A stretch of DNA of 64,000 bases. It comes from Bacteroidia bacterium. GTDB taxonomy: Bacteria; Bacteroidota; Bacteroidia; UKL13-3. A program made the position numbers and the translations under genes. Below are positions 44,881 through 54,193 of this stretch, piece after piece. The stretch covers positions 1 to 64,000 of the forward strand of contig JAIBAK010000011.1 in the NCBI GenBank assembly GCA_019695215.1, read 5' to 3'. Within the stretch, counting starts at the first letter, position 1. The number at the start of each line of letters is the position of its first letter. The notes below the pieces were generated by a model. It had not been told where the DNA came from, did not search any database, and saw only the letters and a list, made by a program, of their open reading frames with translations.

Positions 44881-45383
44881 AACAACTGGTACTGGTTCGT
44901 CATGCAAAATCAGATTGGGCAAATCCCGAACTGAAAGACTTTGACCGCCCGCTTAATGAACGGGGCAAACAAAACGCTCCCGAAATGGGTAAACGTTTGG
45001 CTGCAAAAAAATGGCCTGTTGATTTAATTGTAACAAGCCCTGCCAAACGTGCCCTTAAAACAGCCCGTTTGCTGGCAAAAGAGCTCAATTATGCCACGGA
45101 TGATATTGACCGGAATCATGATATTTACGAAGCAACAATTGATGATTTAAAAGAAGTACTGCGCACACAGCCTGATACAGCGAACAGCATTGTACTGGTT
45201 GGTCACAATCCCGGTATCAGTTATTTTCTGGGGTTCTTAGCCGGAGAATTTATGATGGACTTTCCAACCTGCGGAATGGCTTACCTTGAATTAAATATTG
45301 CAAGCTGGAAACAACTCAAAATGGCTTGCGCCCGGGTTGTGGAGCTGGATTACCCCAAACGGACTCAACAAGACACCAACTGA
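44877..45383 (+). CDS. sixA: SixA-like phosphohistidine phosphatase
   Basis: 168 residues from the ATG at 44877. A histidine-phosphatase superfamily member with the R-H motif in LVLVRHAKSDW (catalytic His about residue 8), SPAKRALKTA, and the second histidine in VGHNPGISYFLG. SixA removes phosphate from histidine residues of phosphorelay or PTS proteins. It overlaps DUF423 by 4 nt and ends 2 nt before the first usable priA start, so DUF423, sixA and priA form one unit. Confidence 0.9.
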   Translation: MKQLVLVRHAKSDWANPELKDFDRPLNERGKQNAPEMGKRLAAKKWPVDLIVTSPAKRALKTARLLAKELNYATDDIDRNHDIYEATIDDLKEVLRTQPDTANSIVLVGHNPGISYFLGFLAGEFMMDFPTCGMAYLELNIASWKQLKMACARVVELDYPKRTQQDTN

Positions 45384-45385
45384 TT

Positions 45386-47875
45386 TTGCTCGAACTCAAC
45401 ACCGATACCAATCACCATGAGCGGGAAACTTTGTTTGCTGAGGTGATTCTTCCGCTCGCATTGCCTAAGACATTTACCTACCGCATTCCGTTTGAAATGA
45501 ACAATGACGTAAAACAAGGAATGCGTGTCACCGTTCAGTTCGGAAAGAAAAAATTGTATTCGGCCATTGTACACTCAGTACACAGCAAAGCACCCGAAGG
45601 ATACGAAGCAAAATTTTTGCACGCCATCATTGATGAACATCCGGTGGTAAACGCCAGGCAACTGCAATTGTGGGAGTGGATGGCATCGTACTATATGTGT
45701 TCATTGGGCGAAGTAATGAATGCGGCCCTGCCTGCAGGATTAAAATTGGAAAGTGAATCGAAAGTTTTTTTAAACCGCGAAACGGAAATTGATTATGGTT
45801 CGCTAAATGATAAACAGTACCTTATTGTAGAAGCCTTAGAGAAAAACAATGAACTCACCATTTCACAAATAGCAGAAATTGTTCAGCAAAAACAGGTACA
45901 TCACCTGCTCAAAGATTTATTATCGGCAAACCTTATTCTGATACATGAAGAATTAAAAAATGCCTACAAGCCAAAAACGATTGCCTGTGTTAAAATGGGG
46001 AAACACTACACAGGAGAAGAAGCGTTGAAAGAACTCTTTGACAAACTTGAAAAAAAAGCTCCCAAACAACTTGATCTGGTGATGGCCTTTGTACAAATGA
46101 GCTTCAACAAGTCGCGTATTACAAAAAAAGAATTGCTGGAACAAAGCCGTTCGTCAGATGCCATTTTTAAGGCGTTGTGCGAAAAAGAAATTTTTGAAAT
46201 ATATACTTTAAAAGAAGATGAGTTTTTGATTCCGGCAGCAATGAATATTCAGTTTGACCTGAATGAAGAACAGGAATCGGCTCTGGTAAAAACTAAACAC
46301 CTTTTTGCCGAAAAAAACGTGGTTTTACTGCATGGCATTACCGGAAGCGGAAAAACACATGTGTATGTTAAACTCATCGAAGAAGAATTGAATAAAGGGA
46401 AACAGGTATTATATCTGCTCCCCGAAATTGCGCTCACTTCTCAGGTAATTATGAGGCTGCGAAGGTATTTCGGGAATCATATTGTTACCTTTCACTCCCG
46501 GTTGAGCGACCGTGAACGTATTGATAACTGGCAACGCATTGCCAGCGGAAAAGCTCAGTTAGTGCTTGGGCCACGTTCCTCAATGTTTCTTCCCTATAAA
46601 AATCTGGGACTTGTCATAGTAGATGAAGAGCACGAAAATTCTTTCAAACAGCAAGACCCTGCCCCACGCTACCATGCACGTGATACAGCCATTTATTTAG
46701 CATCCATCTGGAAGGCTCCCGTTCTGCTTGGCTCGGCCACTCCCTCTTATGAAACCTACTTTAATGCCAATACAGGCAAATACGGACTGGTAGAGTTAAT
46801 GAAACGTTTTAGCGAACTGGATTTACCCGAAATGGTACTGGCCGATGTGAGTCACGATAAAAAGAAAAAAACTATGCGCGCCATGTTTGGCGAACTATTG
46901 CTGAATGAACTGGAACAATGCATGCAGACCGGTGAACAGGCTATTTTATTCCAAAACAGACGGGGTTATGCTCCTATGCTCGAGTGTGCCATTTGCAGCT
47001 GGGTACCTAAATGCGTTAACTGCGATATACACCTCACATATCATAAACTGTCGCATAAAGTGCATTGCCATTTTTGCGGATATAGTGAAACACCACCGGT
47101 AAAATGCAAACAATGCGGCAGCAGCCAGATGAGTATGGTGGGCTTTGGCACAGAGCGCGTGGAAGATGAATTAAACATGCTCATTCCTACAGCAAGATTA
47201 CTCCGATTGGATTTAGATGCAACACGAACTAAAAACAGTCACACCGATATTCTTCACGATTTTGAACAACATAAAGCCGATGTACTTATTGGCACGCAAA
47301 TGATTTCGAAAGGACTTGATTTTGCTAAAGTAAATCTGGTTGGCATTGTGAATGCCGATAGCCTGTTGAATTTCCCCGATTTCAGAGCCAACGAAAAAGC
47401 ATTTCAATTAATTGAGCAGGTAGCAGGAAGAGCAGGGCGCACCCACCGAAAAGGCAAAGTAATTATTCAAACTTCCAATCCCATGCACCGTGTGCTGCAA
47501 CTGCTGGTAAATCATGATTACTTCAGGCTATACACTATTGAAATGCACGACAGGGAGCAGTTTCACTATCCGCCTTATTACCGGTTAATAAGATTAACAC
47601 TTAGACATAAAGAGGAAAAACTGGTGAAGCAGGGAGCCGAAGAATTAGCCAAACTTTTGCGTGCGCAAATGGGTAAACGAATTATTGGCCCTGAAAGTCC
47701 TTATGTAGGCAAGATAAAAAACAAGTATCTGCAACAGTTTCTTATAAAATTTGAAAAGGGAAATACCTCTCCGGCTAAAGTGAAACAACTTATTCATGAA
47801 GTAATCGAACAATGGCATCAATCGGATAAACTATTTCGCAGTATTGATTTGATACCTGATGTAGACCCCTACTAG
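45386..47875 (+). CDS. priA: Primosomal replication-restart helicase PriA
   Basis: About 829 residues from a TTG at 45386; a second TTG at 45431 gives MFAEVILPLALPKTFTYRIP, closer to homologues. No ATG is available until inside the DNA-binding domain. PriA reloads DnaB at collapsed forks. Order: 3'-DNA-binding N-terminal domain, winged helix, Walker A LHGITGSGKTHVY, the DEEH box (VIVDEEHENSF), and eight zinc-binding cysteines in four C-x-x-C pairs (CAIC, CVNC, CHFC, CKQC). Motif V/VI includes GTQMISKGLDF and QVAGRAGR. A convergent lipoprotein gene overlaps its last 4 nt. Confidence 0.95.
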   Translation: MLELNTDTNHHERETLFAEVILPLALPKTFTYRIPFEMNNDVKQGMRVTVQFGKKKLYSAIVHSVHSKAPEGYEAKFLHAIIDEHPVVNARQLQLWEWMASYYMCSLGEVMNAALPAGLKLESESKVFLNRETEIDYGSLNDKQYLIVEALEKNNELTISQIAEIVQQKQVHHLLKDLLSANLILIHEELKNAYKPKTIACVKMGKHYTGEEALKELFDKLEKKAPKQLDLVMAFVQMSFNKSRITKKELLEQSRSSDAIFKALCEKEIFEIYTLKEDEFLIPAAMNIQFDLNEEQESALVKTKHLFAEKNVVLLHGITGSGKTHVYVKLIEEELNKGKQVLYLLPEIALTSQVIMRLRRYFGNHIVTFHSRLSDRERIDNWQRIASGKAQLVLGPRSSMFLPYKNLGLVIVDEEHENSFKQQDPAPRYHARDTAIYLASIWKAPVLLGSATPSYETYFNANTGKYGLVELMKRFSELDLPEMVLADVSHDKKKKTMRAMFGELLLNELEQCMQTGEQAILFQNRRGYAPMLECAICSWVPKCVNCDIHLTYHKLSHKVHCHFCGYSETPPVKCKQCGSSQMSMVGFGTERVEDELNMLIPTARLLRLDLDATRTKNSHTDILHDFEQHKADVLIGTQMISKGLDFAKVNLVGIVNADSLLNFPDFRANEKAFQLIEQVAGRAGRTHRKGKVIIQTSNPMHRVLQLLVNHDYFRLYTIEMHDREQFHYPPYYRLIRLTLRHKEEKLVKQGAEELAKLLRAQMGKRIIGPESPYVGKIKNKYLQQFLIKFEKGNTSPAKVKQLIHEVIEQWHQSDKLFRSIDLIPDVDPY

Positions 47876-48531
47876 AAAAGAATTTTCATTTGCCACCCCG
47901 ACTTTTTTGTCCGGTAAAAAAGAAAAAAACGGGCATAATCATTTTCCGACCTTCCGTAATACTGCTCATAAAAATGAATCACATTTCCCTCTCTGTTCAT
48001 AACAGGTTTTGATAACACAATATAACCGTGCGGAAACAGACTTCGGGCTAGCTCCTGCCTTGCAGCATACCCTGCACTAATAAAAACTTTATTTACTGAA
48101 TCTACCAGTTGATGCGGAACAATCCTCGCTCCCTTCAATAACTCAGCGGTCCACACCCACGTGGTATCATGCACAAAAAAAGCCTTTCTGAAATCATCGG
48201 AGGTATGGATATTTACAGGATGCATATTAAGGCTTGAGTCCATGTAATCTATTTCGGCCGGCTTCAGGCTAAGACTGTCGCGCAAAAAAGGCCGCACAAT
48301 TGTTTCAAATTCGTTGTGCATTATATACCACCCGCCATATTCAAAAAATAGCAAAGGAGTATCAGGGTAACGTATTTCGGGCAAATAAAAATTATTTAGC
48401 AAACAATAAATATTGGTAGGATCCTGACATGGAGAAGTTTTAATTTCTCCCCGTTCTTCAGATAAAGAGCAGGCTGTTAACAGCAGTATACTAAAAAAAA
48501 ATATCCTTTTTATATACTTAATGCAGTCCAT
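47872..48531 (-). CDS. Lipoprotein of unknown function
   Basis: 219 residues. The N-terminus (KRIFFFSILLLTAC) is a clear lipobox, so the protein is lipidated and periplasmic or outer-membrane. The mature part is rich in aromatic residues (LLFFEYGGWYIMHNEF, FYEQYYGRSENDYARFFLF) with a central amphipathic pattern. I do not recognise a family. It lies on its own, convergent with priA and divergent from the VWA-like gene. Confidence 0.7.
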   Translation of the reverse strand: MDCIKYIKRIFFFSILLLTACSLSEERGEIKTSPCQDPTNIYCLLNNFYLPEIRYPDTPLLFFEYGGWYIMHNEFETIVRPFLRDSLSLKPAEIDYMDSSLNMHPVNIHTSDDFRKAFFVHDTTWVWTAELLKGARIVPHQLVDSVNKVFISAGYAARQELARSLFPHGYIVLSKPVMNREGNVIHFYEQYYGRSENDYARFFLFYRTKKSGWQMKILF

Positions 48532-48620
48532 TCACCACAAAATTAATCCAAAAACCCGGTTCATTTTCAAAGCCCGACAAGATTCTAACTATCATTTAGC
48601 TTTTTTAGTATCTTGCCCTA

Positions 48621-49895
48621 ATGATTAAGGCTTGGTACAACAAGCAGGCAGGTGCGATTAAGATAGTGCTTTTGATGACGGCACTTATCCTGTTTAGTAA
48701 TAATGTTACGGCTCAATCTGTCATACCATACGTTCTAAATAAATCTGCGGTATATGTTTCAGCAGTATCTGTAAAACCTGCTCACGATACCCTCTACCTG
48801 TCAACTGATTTTGCCTCTCCTGCCATTTTGTTTCCTGAGCAATGTAATCTTATTTCGGGAAGAGTAATTGAAAAAATAGAGCTCGTTTACACCACTTTTC
48901 GCGAATCAGATTCATTTAACCAGTACCAGTTGAATTACCAGCGTTTGTTATCTTTTCAAAAAGCAGCGCCCGAAGTATTTCTGAACAATACAATTGAATG
49001 GAAACTGGTAGCTCAAACCGGTTGCCGGTCATCTGCACAGGGTAAAAAAATGTTTCACGGTTTTGTAGTTTACCTGCGACCCGAACAAAATGAAAAATTA
49101 ACTGAATCCGAATTGTTTTTTCTGGATACACTAAGCAGAAGTATCAGTAAAATAGTGGACGAAGATTCTATTTTATATTTCATGAAATCGAAATGGGATA
49201 AACAGAAAGGATTTGTTCCGGACAGCGCCACAGCAGTGTATTTTTCAAAAAAGCATATGCCCTATTTTAACCTGCATGATTCGACTGTCATAAATGTACT
49301 TAACCGAAACAAATGGAACAAAATGCTGATGGTGGTTGACGTAACCGGAAGTATGGCTCAGTCAACTGCGCAGCTGATGATTTGGCATAAAGAGCATTTT
49401 AAAAAAGAACGAATCAGGCATTTTGTATTTTTTAATGATGGAGATCAAAAGGGCAATAGTCAAAAAAGAGAATTGACTACCGGAGGTATTTACCACTTGA
49501 ATGCCGCAACGGCTGCCGATATCGCACAGGGTGTGGCTCAAGCTATGCAAAAAGGAAACGGGGGCGATGCGCCCGAAAATGATGTGGAAGCTATTTTGGA
49601 AGGAATAAAAAATTGCCCCGAATGCAACGATGTAGTGCTGATTGCCGATAACCTGGCCAATATGCGCGACTTTGCCTATATCACCAGTATCGGGAAACCG
49701 GTACATATAATTCTTGCCAATCAGCGTGCAGGAATAAATCCACAGTATTTAGCCTTAGCCTATGCCACTCACGGCTCCATTCACACTGCCTATGAGGACA
49801 TCACGGCCATCCATTTAATTCCCGTTTCGGGCAGCATTACTATCGGAGGTATTGTATATAAATTTAACGGAACCGAATTTATCCCCGAGTTTTAG
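48621..49895 (+). CDS. Secreted VWA-like protein
   Basis: 424 residues with a signal peptide ending NNVTAQ. The N-terminal 200 residues are beta-rich and unassigned; a segment TIEWKLVAQTGCRSSAQGKKMFHGF suggests an OmpA-like order of loops (ETGCR and an amphipathic helix), which I would not call firmly. The C-terminal half is a von Willebrand A-type domain with the MIDAS start MLMVVDVTGSMAQST, the later FFNDGDQKGN and VVLIADNLANM. It may bind ligands through a divalent metal outside the cytoplasm. It precedes dnaG by 91 nt with no evident common role. Confidence 0.72.
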   Translation: MIKAWYNKQAGAIKIVLLMTALILFSNNVTAQSVIPYVLNKSAVYVSAVSVKPAHDTLYLSTDFASPAILFPEQCNLISGRVIEKIELVYTTFRESDSFNQYQLNYQRLLSFQKAAPEVFLNNTIEWKLVAQTGCRSSAQGKKMFHGFVVYLRPEQNEKLTESELFFLDTLSRSISKIVDEDSILYFMKSKWDKQKGFVPDSATAVYFSKKHMPYFNLHDSTVINVLNRNKWNKMLMVVDVTGSMAQSTAQLMIWHKEHFKKERIRHFVFFNDGDQKGNSQKRELTTGGIYHLNAATAADIAQGVAQAMQKGNGGDAPENDVEAILEGIKNCPECNDVVLIADNLANMRDFAYITSIGKPVHIILANQRAGINPQYLALAYATHGSIHTAYEDITAIHLIPVSGSITIGGIVYKFNGTEFIPEF

Positions 49896-49986
49896 GATAT
49901 TACCTTCAATTTCAGTTACAAAATGTTTTCCGGTAATCTTTCACCATAATCCCGAAAACGTTAATTTGCACCTCCCGTAACAACCC

Positions 49987-51903
49987 ATGATACCACAGCC
50001 AAAAGTTGAAGAAATCATTAATGCTTCCCGCATTGAGGAAGTGGTGGGCGATTACGTAAACTTAAAAAAACGGGGAGCCAATTTACTTGGGCTTTGTCCG
50101 TTTCACAATGAAAAAACTCCCTCCTTCACGGTTTCTCCCGCCAAAGGAATTTACAAATGTTTTGGCTGCGGAAAAGCAGGCGACAGTGTAAGGTTCATCA
50201 TGGAACATGATAGCCTCAGTTATCCCGATGCCCTGAAATACTTAGCCAATAAATACAATATTGAAGTAGAAGAAATAAAACTGAGTGACGAGGCACTGCA
50301 ATCGCAAAACGAGCGGGAAAGCGTGCTCATTGCCCTCCGGTTTGCTTCTGATTATTTCACGCAACAGTTATGGGAAGATGAAGAAGGACAAACCGTAGGA
50401 CTCTCCTACTTTGAAGAACGAGGTTTCCGCCACGAAACCATTCGTAAATTCGGGTTAGGCTACAGCAAGGAAGGCTGGAATCATTTTTACGATCATGCCA
50501 TTGCATCGGGTTACAAGGAAGAGTATTTAAAACGGGCCGGGCTTATCACCATTACTGAACAAGGAAAAATATTTGATTTGTTCAGAGGAAGGGTAATGTT
50601 TCCGGTGCACGACCTGAGCGGGCGCGTGGTGGCCTTTGGCGGGCGCATCATGAAAAAGGATCCGAAAGCGCCCAAATATGTAAACTCCCCCGAAACAGAA
50701 GTATATCATAAAAGCGACATTCTGTATGGATACTTTTTCGCAAAACAGGAAATACGCAAACAGGACCGTTGCTATCTGGTGGAAGGATACACCGATGTTA
50801 TCACATTACATCAGGGTGGAATTGAAAACGTAGTTGCTTCATCAGGCACTTCGCTCACTGAAGGACAGATTAAACTCATTAAACGTTTTACCGAAAATGT
50901 AACCGTGCTATATGACGGAGACCCGGCAGGATTGAAAGCTTCGTTGCGCGGGGTAGACATGATTTTGGAGCAGGGGCTGAACGTAAAAGTGGTTACATTT
51001 CCGGAGGGAGAAGACCCCGACTCCTATTGTAAAGCACAAGGCGGAGAAGCCTTTTCTCAGTACATAAAATCAAATGAAAAGGATTTTATCATTTTCAAAT
51101 CAAATCTGCTGCTGGCCGATGCAGCCAACGACCCGGTAAAACGGGCCGAAGTAATCAGAGATATTGTTGAAAGCATTTCCAAAATCCCGGATAATATAAA
51201 ACGTTCGGTATTTGTAAAAGAGTGCAGCAAACTGCTCGACATAAACGAACAGGTTTTAATCAATGAGCTGAATAAAATTTTCAGAAACCGGAGAAAAGAA
51301 GAAAAAGAACTCATTAAACCCACTCAGGAAGAACCACTAAACTACGAGGAACTGCTTGAACAAAACGAAGTCGAGTTTAGAAGTAAAGAGAATCAGGAAC
51401 GTGACATCATTCGCATTCTGATACAAAATGGCTTTGAATTGCTTGAAGAAAATAAAAACATAGCTTCTTTTATTCTCGAAGAATTTGAAGCCCATGAACT
51501 GAATTTTGATAATGTTTTGTATCAAAAAATTATGGATGCGGTAAAAGAAGTAATTGCTCAAAATCAAACCATAAATCATCAATGGTTTATAACACACGAG
51601 GATGAACACATAAGCCGGTTTGCTTCCGATATTTTACTTAGCCGGCATGAGTTAAGCAAAAAATGGGGCGACCGTTATGCCCATCTGGACGGGGAACGTG
51701 AAGAATTTTTAAGACGTGACCTTCATGCATCGCTAACCCGTTTAAAGCTAAAACGCATTGATGACTTATTGAATGAAAATCTGGAGCAAATAAAACAAGC
51801 CGAAACAGAAGAACAAATAAATGAGGCCATGCAAGTACATCAGTACCTAACTGAGATGCGCAAAGGGCTAAGTGATGAAATGGGTACAGTGGTAGTGAAG
51901 TAG
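49987..51903 (+). CDS. dnaG: DNA primase
   Basis: 638 residues. It synthesises RNA primers for replication. The CHC2 zinc finger is complete (C37, H40, C58, C61). The catalytic core has RGRVMFPVHDLSGRVVAFGGR and the TOPRIM motifs VEGYTDVITLHQGG and LYDGDPAGLKASLRG. The last part (about 440-638) is a helical DnaB-interacting domain rich in Glu and Lys. A TTAATTTG stretch (one mismatch to the -7 box) lies 15-20 nt upstream of the ATG. Confidence 0.96.
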   Translation: MIPQPKVEEIINASRIEEVVGDYVNLKKRGANLLGLCPFHNEKTPSFTVSPAKGIYKCFGCGKAGDSVRFIMEHDSLSYPDALKYLANKYNIEVEEIKLSDEALQSQNERESVLIALRFASDYFTQQLWEDEEGQTVGLSYFEERGFRHETIRKFGLGYSKEGWNHFYDHAIASGYKEEYLKRAGLITITEQGKIFDLFRGRVMFPVHDLSGRVVAFGGRIMKKDPKAPKYVNSPETEVYHKSDILYGYFFAKQEIRKQDRCYLVEGYTDVITLHQGGIENVVASSGTSLTEGQIKLIKRFTENVTVLYDGDPAGLKASLRGVDMILEQGLNVKVVTFPEGEDPDSYCKAQGGEAFSQYIKSNEKDFIIFKSNLLLADAANDPVKRAEVIRDIVESISKIPDNIKRSVFVKECSKLLDINEQVLINELNKIFRNRRKEEKELIKPTQEEPLNYEELLEQNEVEFRSKENQERDIIRILIQNGFELLEENKNIASFILEEFEAHELNFDNVLYQKIMDAVKEVIAQNQTINHQWFITHEDEHISRFASDILLSRHELSKKWGDRYAHLDGEREEFLRRDLHASLTRLKLKRIDDLLNENLEQIKQAETEEQINEAMQVHQYLTEMRKGLSDEMGTVVVK

Positions 51904-52024
51904 TTTATTAATGACTATATACCCTACGTGATCTTCGGGATTTTTACAAATTCACTCGATAATAAAATATTCAAAAATTGCCTCCCGCTTCCTTAAAAAT
52001 GGCTTTCCGGTGAGCATAACTAAA

Positions 52025-53200
52025 TCAGGATTGTTCAGCCAGTTTATCTTTTCGTCTTGTTCCGCTATACAATTCAATTTTAAGTAATCGACATTCTAAT
52101 GCCCCATTGAATAATTTAATTCTGCGTGAAGGATTGAGGCGAATAGCTTTTACCGCTTCCATATTTGAGGTAATAATCCATGCCTCATATCCGGCCCATT
52201 TCTTTTTGAGTGTATCCCCGATTGATTTGTACAAGGCCATAATATCTTCGTCTTTATCCATGCGCTCGCCATAAGGAGGGTTTATTACTAATATTCCCCC
52301 GCCATCAGGAACTTCCAAATCATCAAATGCCGAAGTACGAATAGTGATTACATCATCCACTTTGGCTTCATGAATATTTACGATAGCCTTACGCGCCACG
52401 TTCTTTGATATTTCACCACCTAATATTTTAACCCTATCTCCTTCCTTTATTTTGGCCACAGCCGAGTCGAGTATTTTATTCCAGAGTTCTTCATCAAAGT
52501 TTTTCCATCGCATAAAACCAAATGATTTGCGGTAATAACCTGCCGGAATATTTAAAGCCTGCAGGGCCGCCTCAATCAAAATGGTTCCCGAGCCGCACAT
52601 TGGGTCGACAAAATTACGGAAACCATCCCAGCCCGTAAGTTTTACAATACCCGCTGCCAGTACTTCATTTATTGGAGCCAGATTGGTCATATCACGGTAT
52701 CCGCGTTTATGCAGGGATTCTCCCGAACTGTCTAAAGAAATCATACAGGTATCCTGCGATACAAACAAATGAATGCGTAAGGTGGGTTGATCCAAATCAA
52801 CAGACGGGCGCTTGTTATATTTTTCCCGGAACTGGTCTACAATAGCATCTTTGGTTTTTTGAGAAAGAAACTGCGAGTGATTAAACAATTCCGAATTGAG
52901 CGAACAATTAACCGCGAGTGTATCGTCAACGCCCATATAAGTTTCCCAGTTTATATTTTTTATTTCATCATATAAATCCTGCTCATTGCGCACATGAAAG
53001 GTTTTTATAGGAACCAAAATGCGAAGTGCGGTGTATAAGCACAAATTAGCTTTGTACATAAAGCCGATATCTCCCACAAAACTTACAGCCCGGTTGTGCT
53101 GCTCTACATCGCGCGCACCAAGTTTTCGCAATTCGGTAGCCAGCACTTCTTCCAAACCAAACATGGTTTGCGCGGTCATTTTATAATCTCCTGATGCCAT
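52025..53200 (-). CDS. THUMP-domain RlmL/Trm-type rRNA (guanine-N2) methyltransferase
   Basis: 391 residues. An N-terminal THUMP region (FGLEEVLATELRKLGARDVEQ) that binds RNA is followed by a SAM-dependent methyltransferase with VDPMCGSGTILIEAAL and the catalytic NPPYGERM. It corresponds to the methyltransferase half of RlmL, which makes m2G in 23S rRNA. The second RlmK half of the E. coli enzyme is missing, as is normal in Bacteroidota. The C-terminus is basic. It is monocistronic. Confidence 0.9.
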   Translation of the reverse strand: MASGDYKMTAQTMFGLEEVLATELRKLGARDVEQHNRAVSFVGDIGFMYKANLCLYTALRILVPIKTFHVRNEQDLYDEIKNINWETYMGVDDTLAVNCSLNSELFNHSQFLSQKTKDAIVDQFREKYNKRPSVDLDQPTLRIHLFVSQDTCMISLDSSGESLHKRGYRDMTNLAPINEVLAAGIVKLTGWDGFRNFVDPMCGSGTILIEAALQALNIPAGYYRKSFGFMRWKNFDEELWNKILDSAVAKIKEGDRVKILGGEISKNVARKAIVNIHEAKVDDVITIRTSAFDDLEVPDGGGILVINPPYGERMDKDEDIMALYKSIGDTLKKKWAGYEAWIITSNMEAVKAIRLNPSRRIKLFNGALECRLLKIELYSGTRRKDKLAEQS

Positions 53201-53316
53201 ACTTCCTTATTTCGCACAAAAGTAAGGTTATTCAGCTAAAGTAACTCCCCATGGTTCATCAGTACTAAATACTCTGAGTTGCTGAAGAATTAAACAACAA
53301 TATGTACTTTTGCCAA

Positions 53317-54192
53317 GTGAGAAAAAAAATAACGTTCATTATCAACCCCATTTCAGGCGGTATCAGCAAAAAAACACTGCCCGATATTATTGAGCGTCAT
53401 CTGAATCATGAGCTTTATCAAGCCGAAATTCTTTTTACCCAAAAAGCCGATGATACCCGCCTCCTTACTCTTCAGTCAATTGAAAAATTAACTAATATTA
53501 TTGTAGCCGCTGGCGGAGACGGAACCATAAATCAGGTTGCAAAATGCCTGATCAATAAACCAATTTCGCTTGGCATCATTCCTCAGGGATCTGGAAATGG
53601 TTTTGCCCGTTATCTTAAAATTCCTCTGACTGCCGGGCAGGCTATTAACGTGCTGAACCACGGAAAAAGCAAGACAATTGATACGGCCATGGCTAATGAA
53701 CATTTTTTTGTAAATGTTTCGGGTGTGGGTTTTGACGCCCATGTGGCCGCCCAATTCGCTAATGCCTCAAAACGGGGTTTCTGGTCGTATGCAAAAATTA
53801 CCGTAAATGAATTCCGCAACTATCAATTGCAAAACTACTATCTGGAAATTGACGGAAAAACATATAACAAACGTGCCTTTTTAATTACCTTCTCCAATGG
53901 CGACCAATATGGAAACAATGCTTTTATTGCTCCGGGAGCCGATATGCAGGATGGTTTGCTTGATATTGCGATTTTAAAAAATGTTAAGGTAACCACTATG
54001 CCCCGATTAGCCTTTGAAATGTTTACTCAGCGTTTTAATCGCTCGAAAGATGTAGAGATAGTGAAAGGGAAACACATCAGGGTGTTGCGCGAAAATGCCG
54101 GCATGGTGAATATAGATGGTGAGCCTTTCGAAATGGGAAAAGAAATAATGATTAAAGTAATCCCTTCCTCTCTGAGCGTAGTAGTTCCTTAA
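53317..54192 (+). CDS. Diacylglycerol-kinase-family lipid kinase
   Basis: 291 residues from the GTG at 53317, giving MRKKITFIINPISGG, which fits the family. The ATG at 53302 (15 nt earlier) overlaps a TACTTTTG promoter box and would precede the transcript start. It phosphorylates a lipid (diacylglycerol, sphingoid base or undecaprenol) with ATP. Motifs: the nucleotide loop NPISGG, GGDGTINQVAKCL, IPQGSGNGFAR and the later GADMQDGLLDIAIL. The final DGEPF segment is complete. Its stop is 1 nt from that of the convergent T9SS gene. Confidence 0.92.
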   Translation: MRKKITFIINPISGGISKKTLPDIIERHLNHELYQAEILFTQKADDTRLLTLQSIEKLTNIIVAAGGDGTINQVAKCLINKPISLGIIPQGSGNGFARYLKIPLTAGQAINVLNHGKSKTIDTAMANEHFFVNVSGVGFDAHVAAQFANASKRGFWSYAKITVNEFRNYQLQNYYLEIDGKTYNKRAFLITFSNGDQYGNNAFIAPGADMQDGLLDIAILKNVKVTTMPRLAFEMFTQRFNRSKDVEIVKGKHIRVLRENAGMVNIDGEPFEMGKEIMIKVIPSSLSVVVP

Positions 54193-54193
54193 G

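Noticed and set aside
49021-49110. OmpA-like domain in the VWA-like protein
   Set aside because: Only a short stretch around TGCRSSAQG looks similar and the peptidoglycan-binding motif is not complete.
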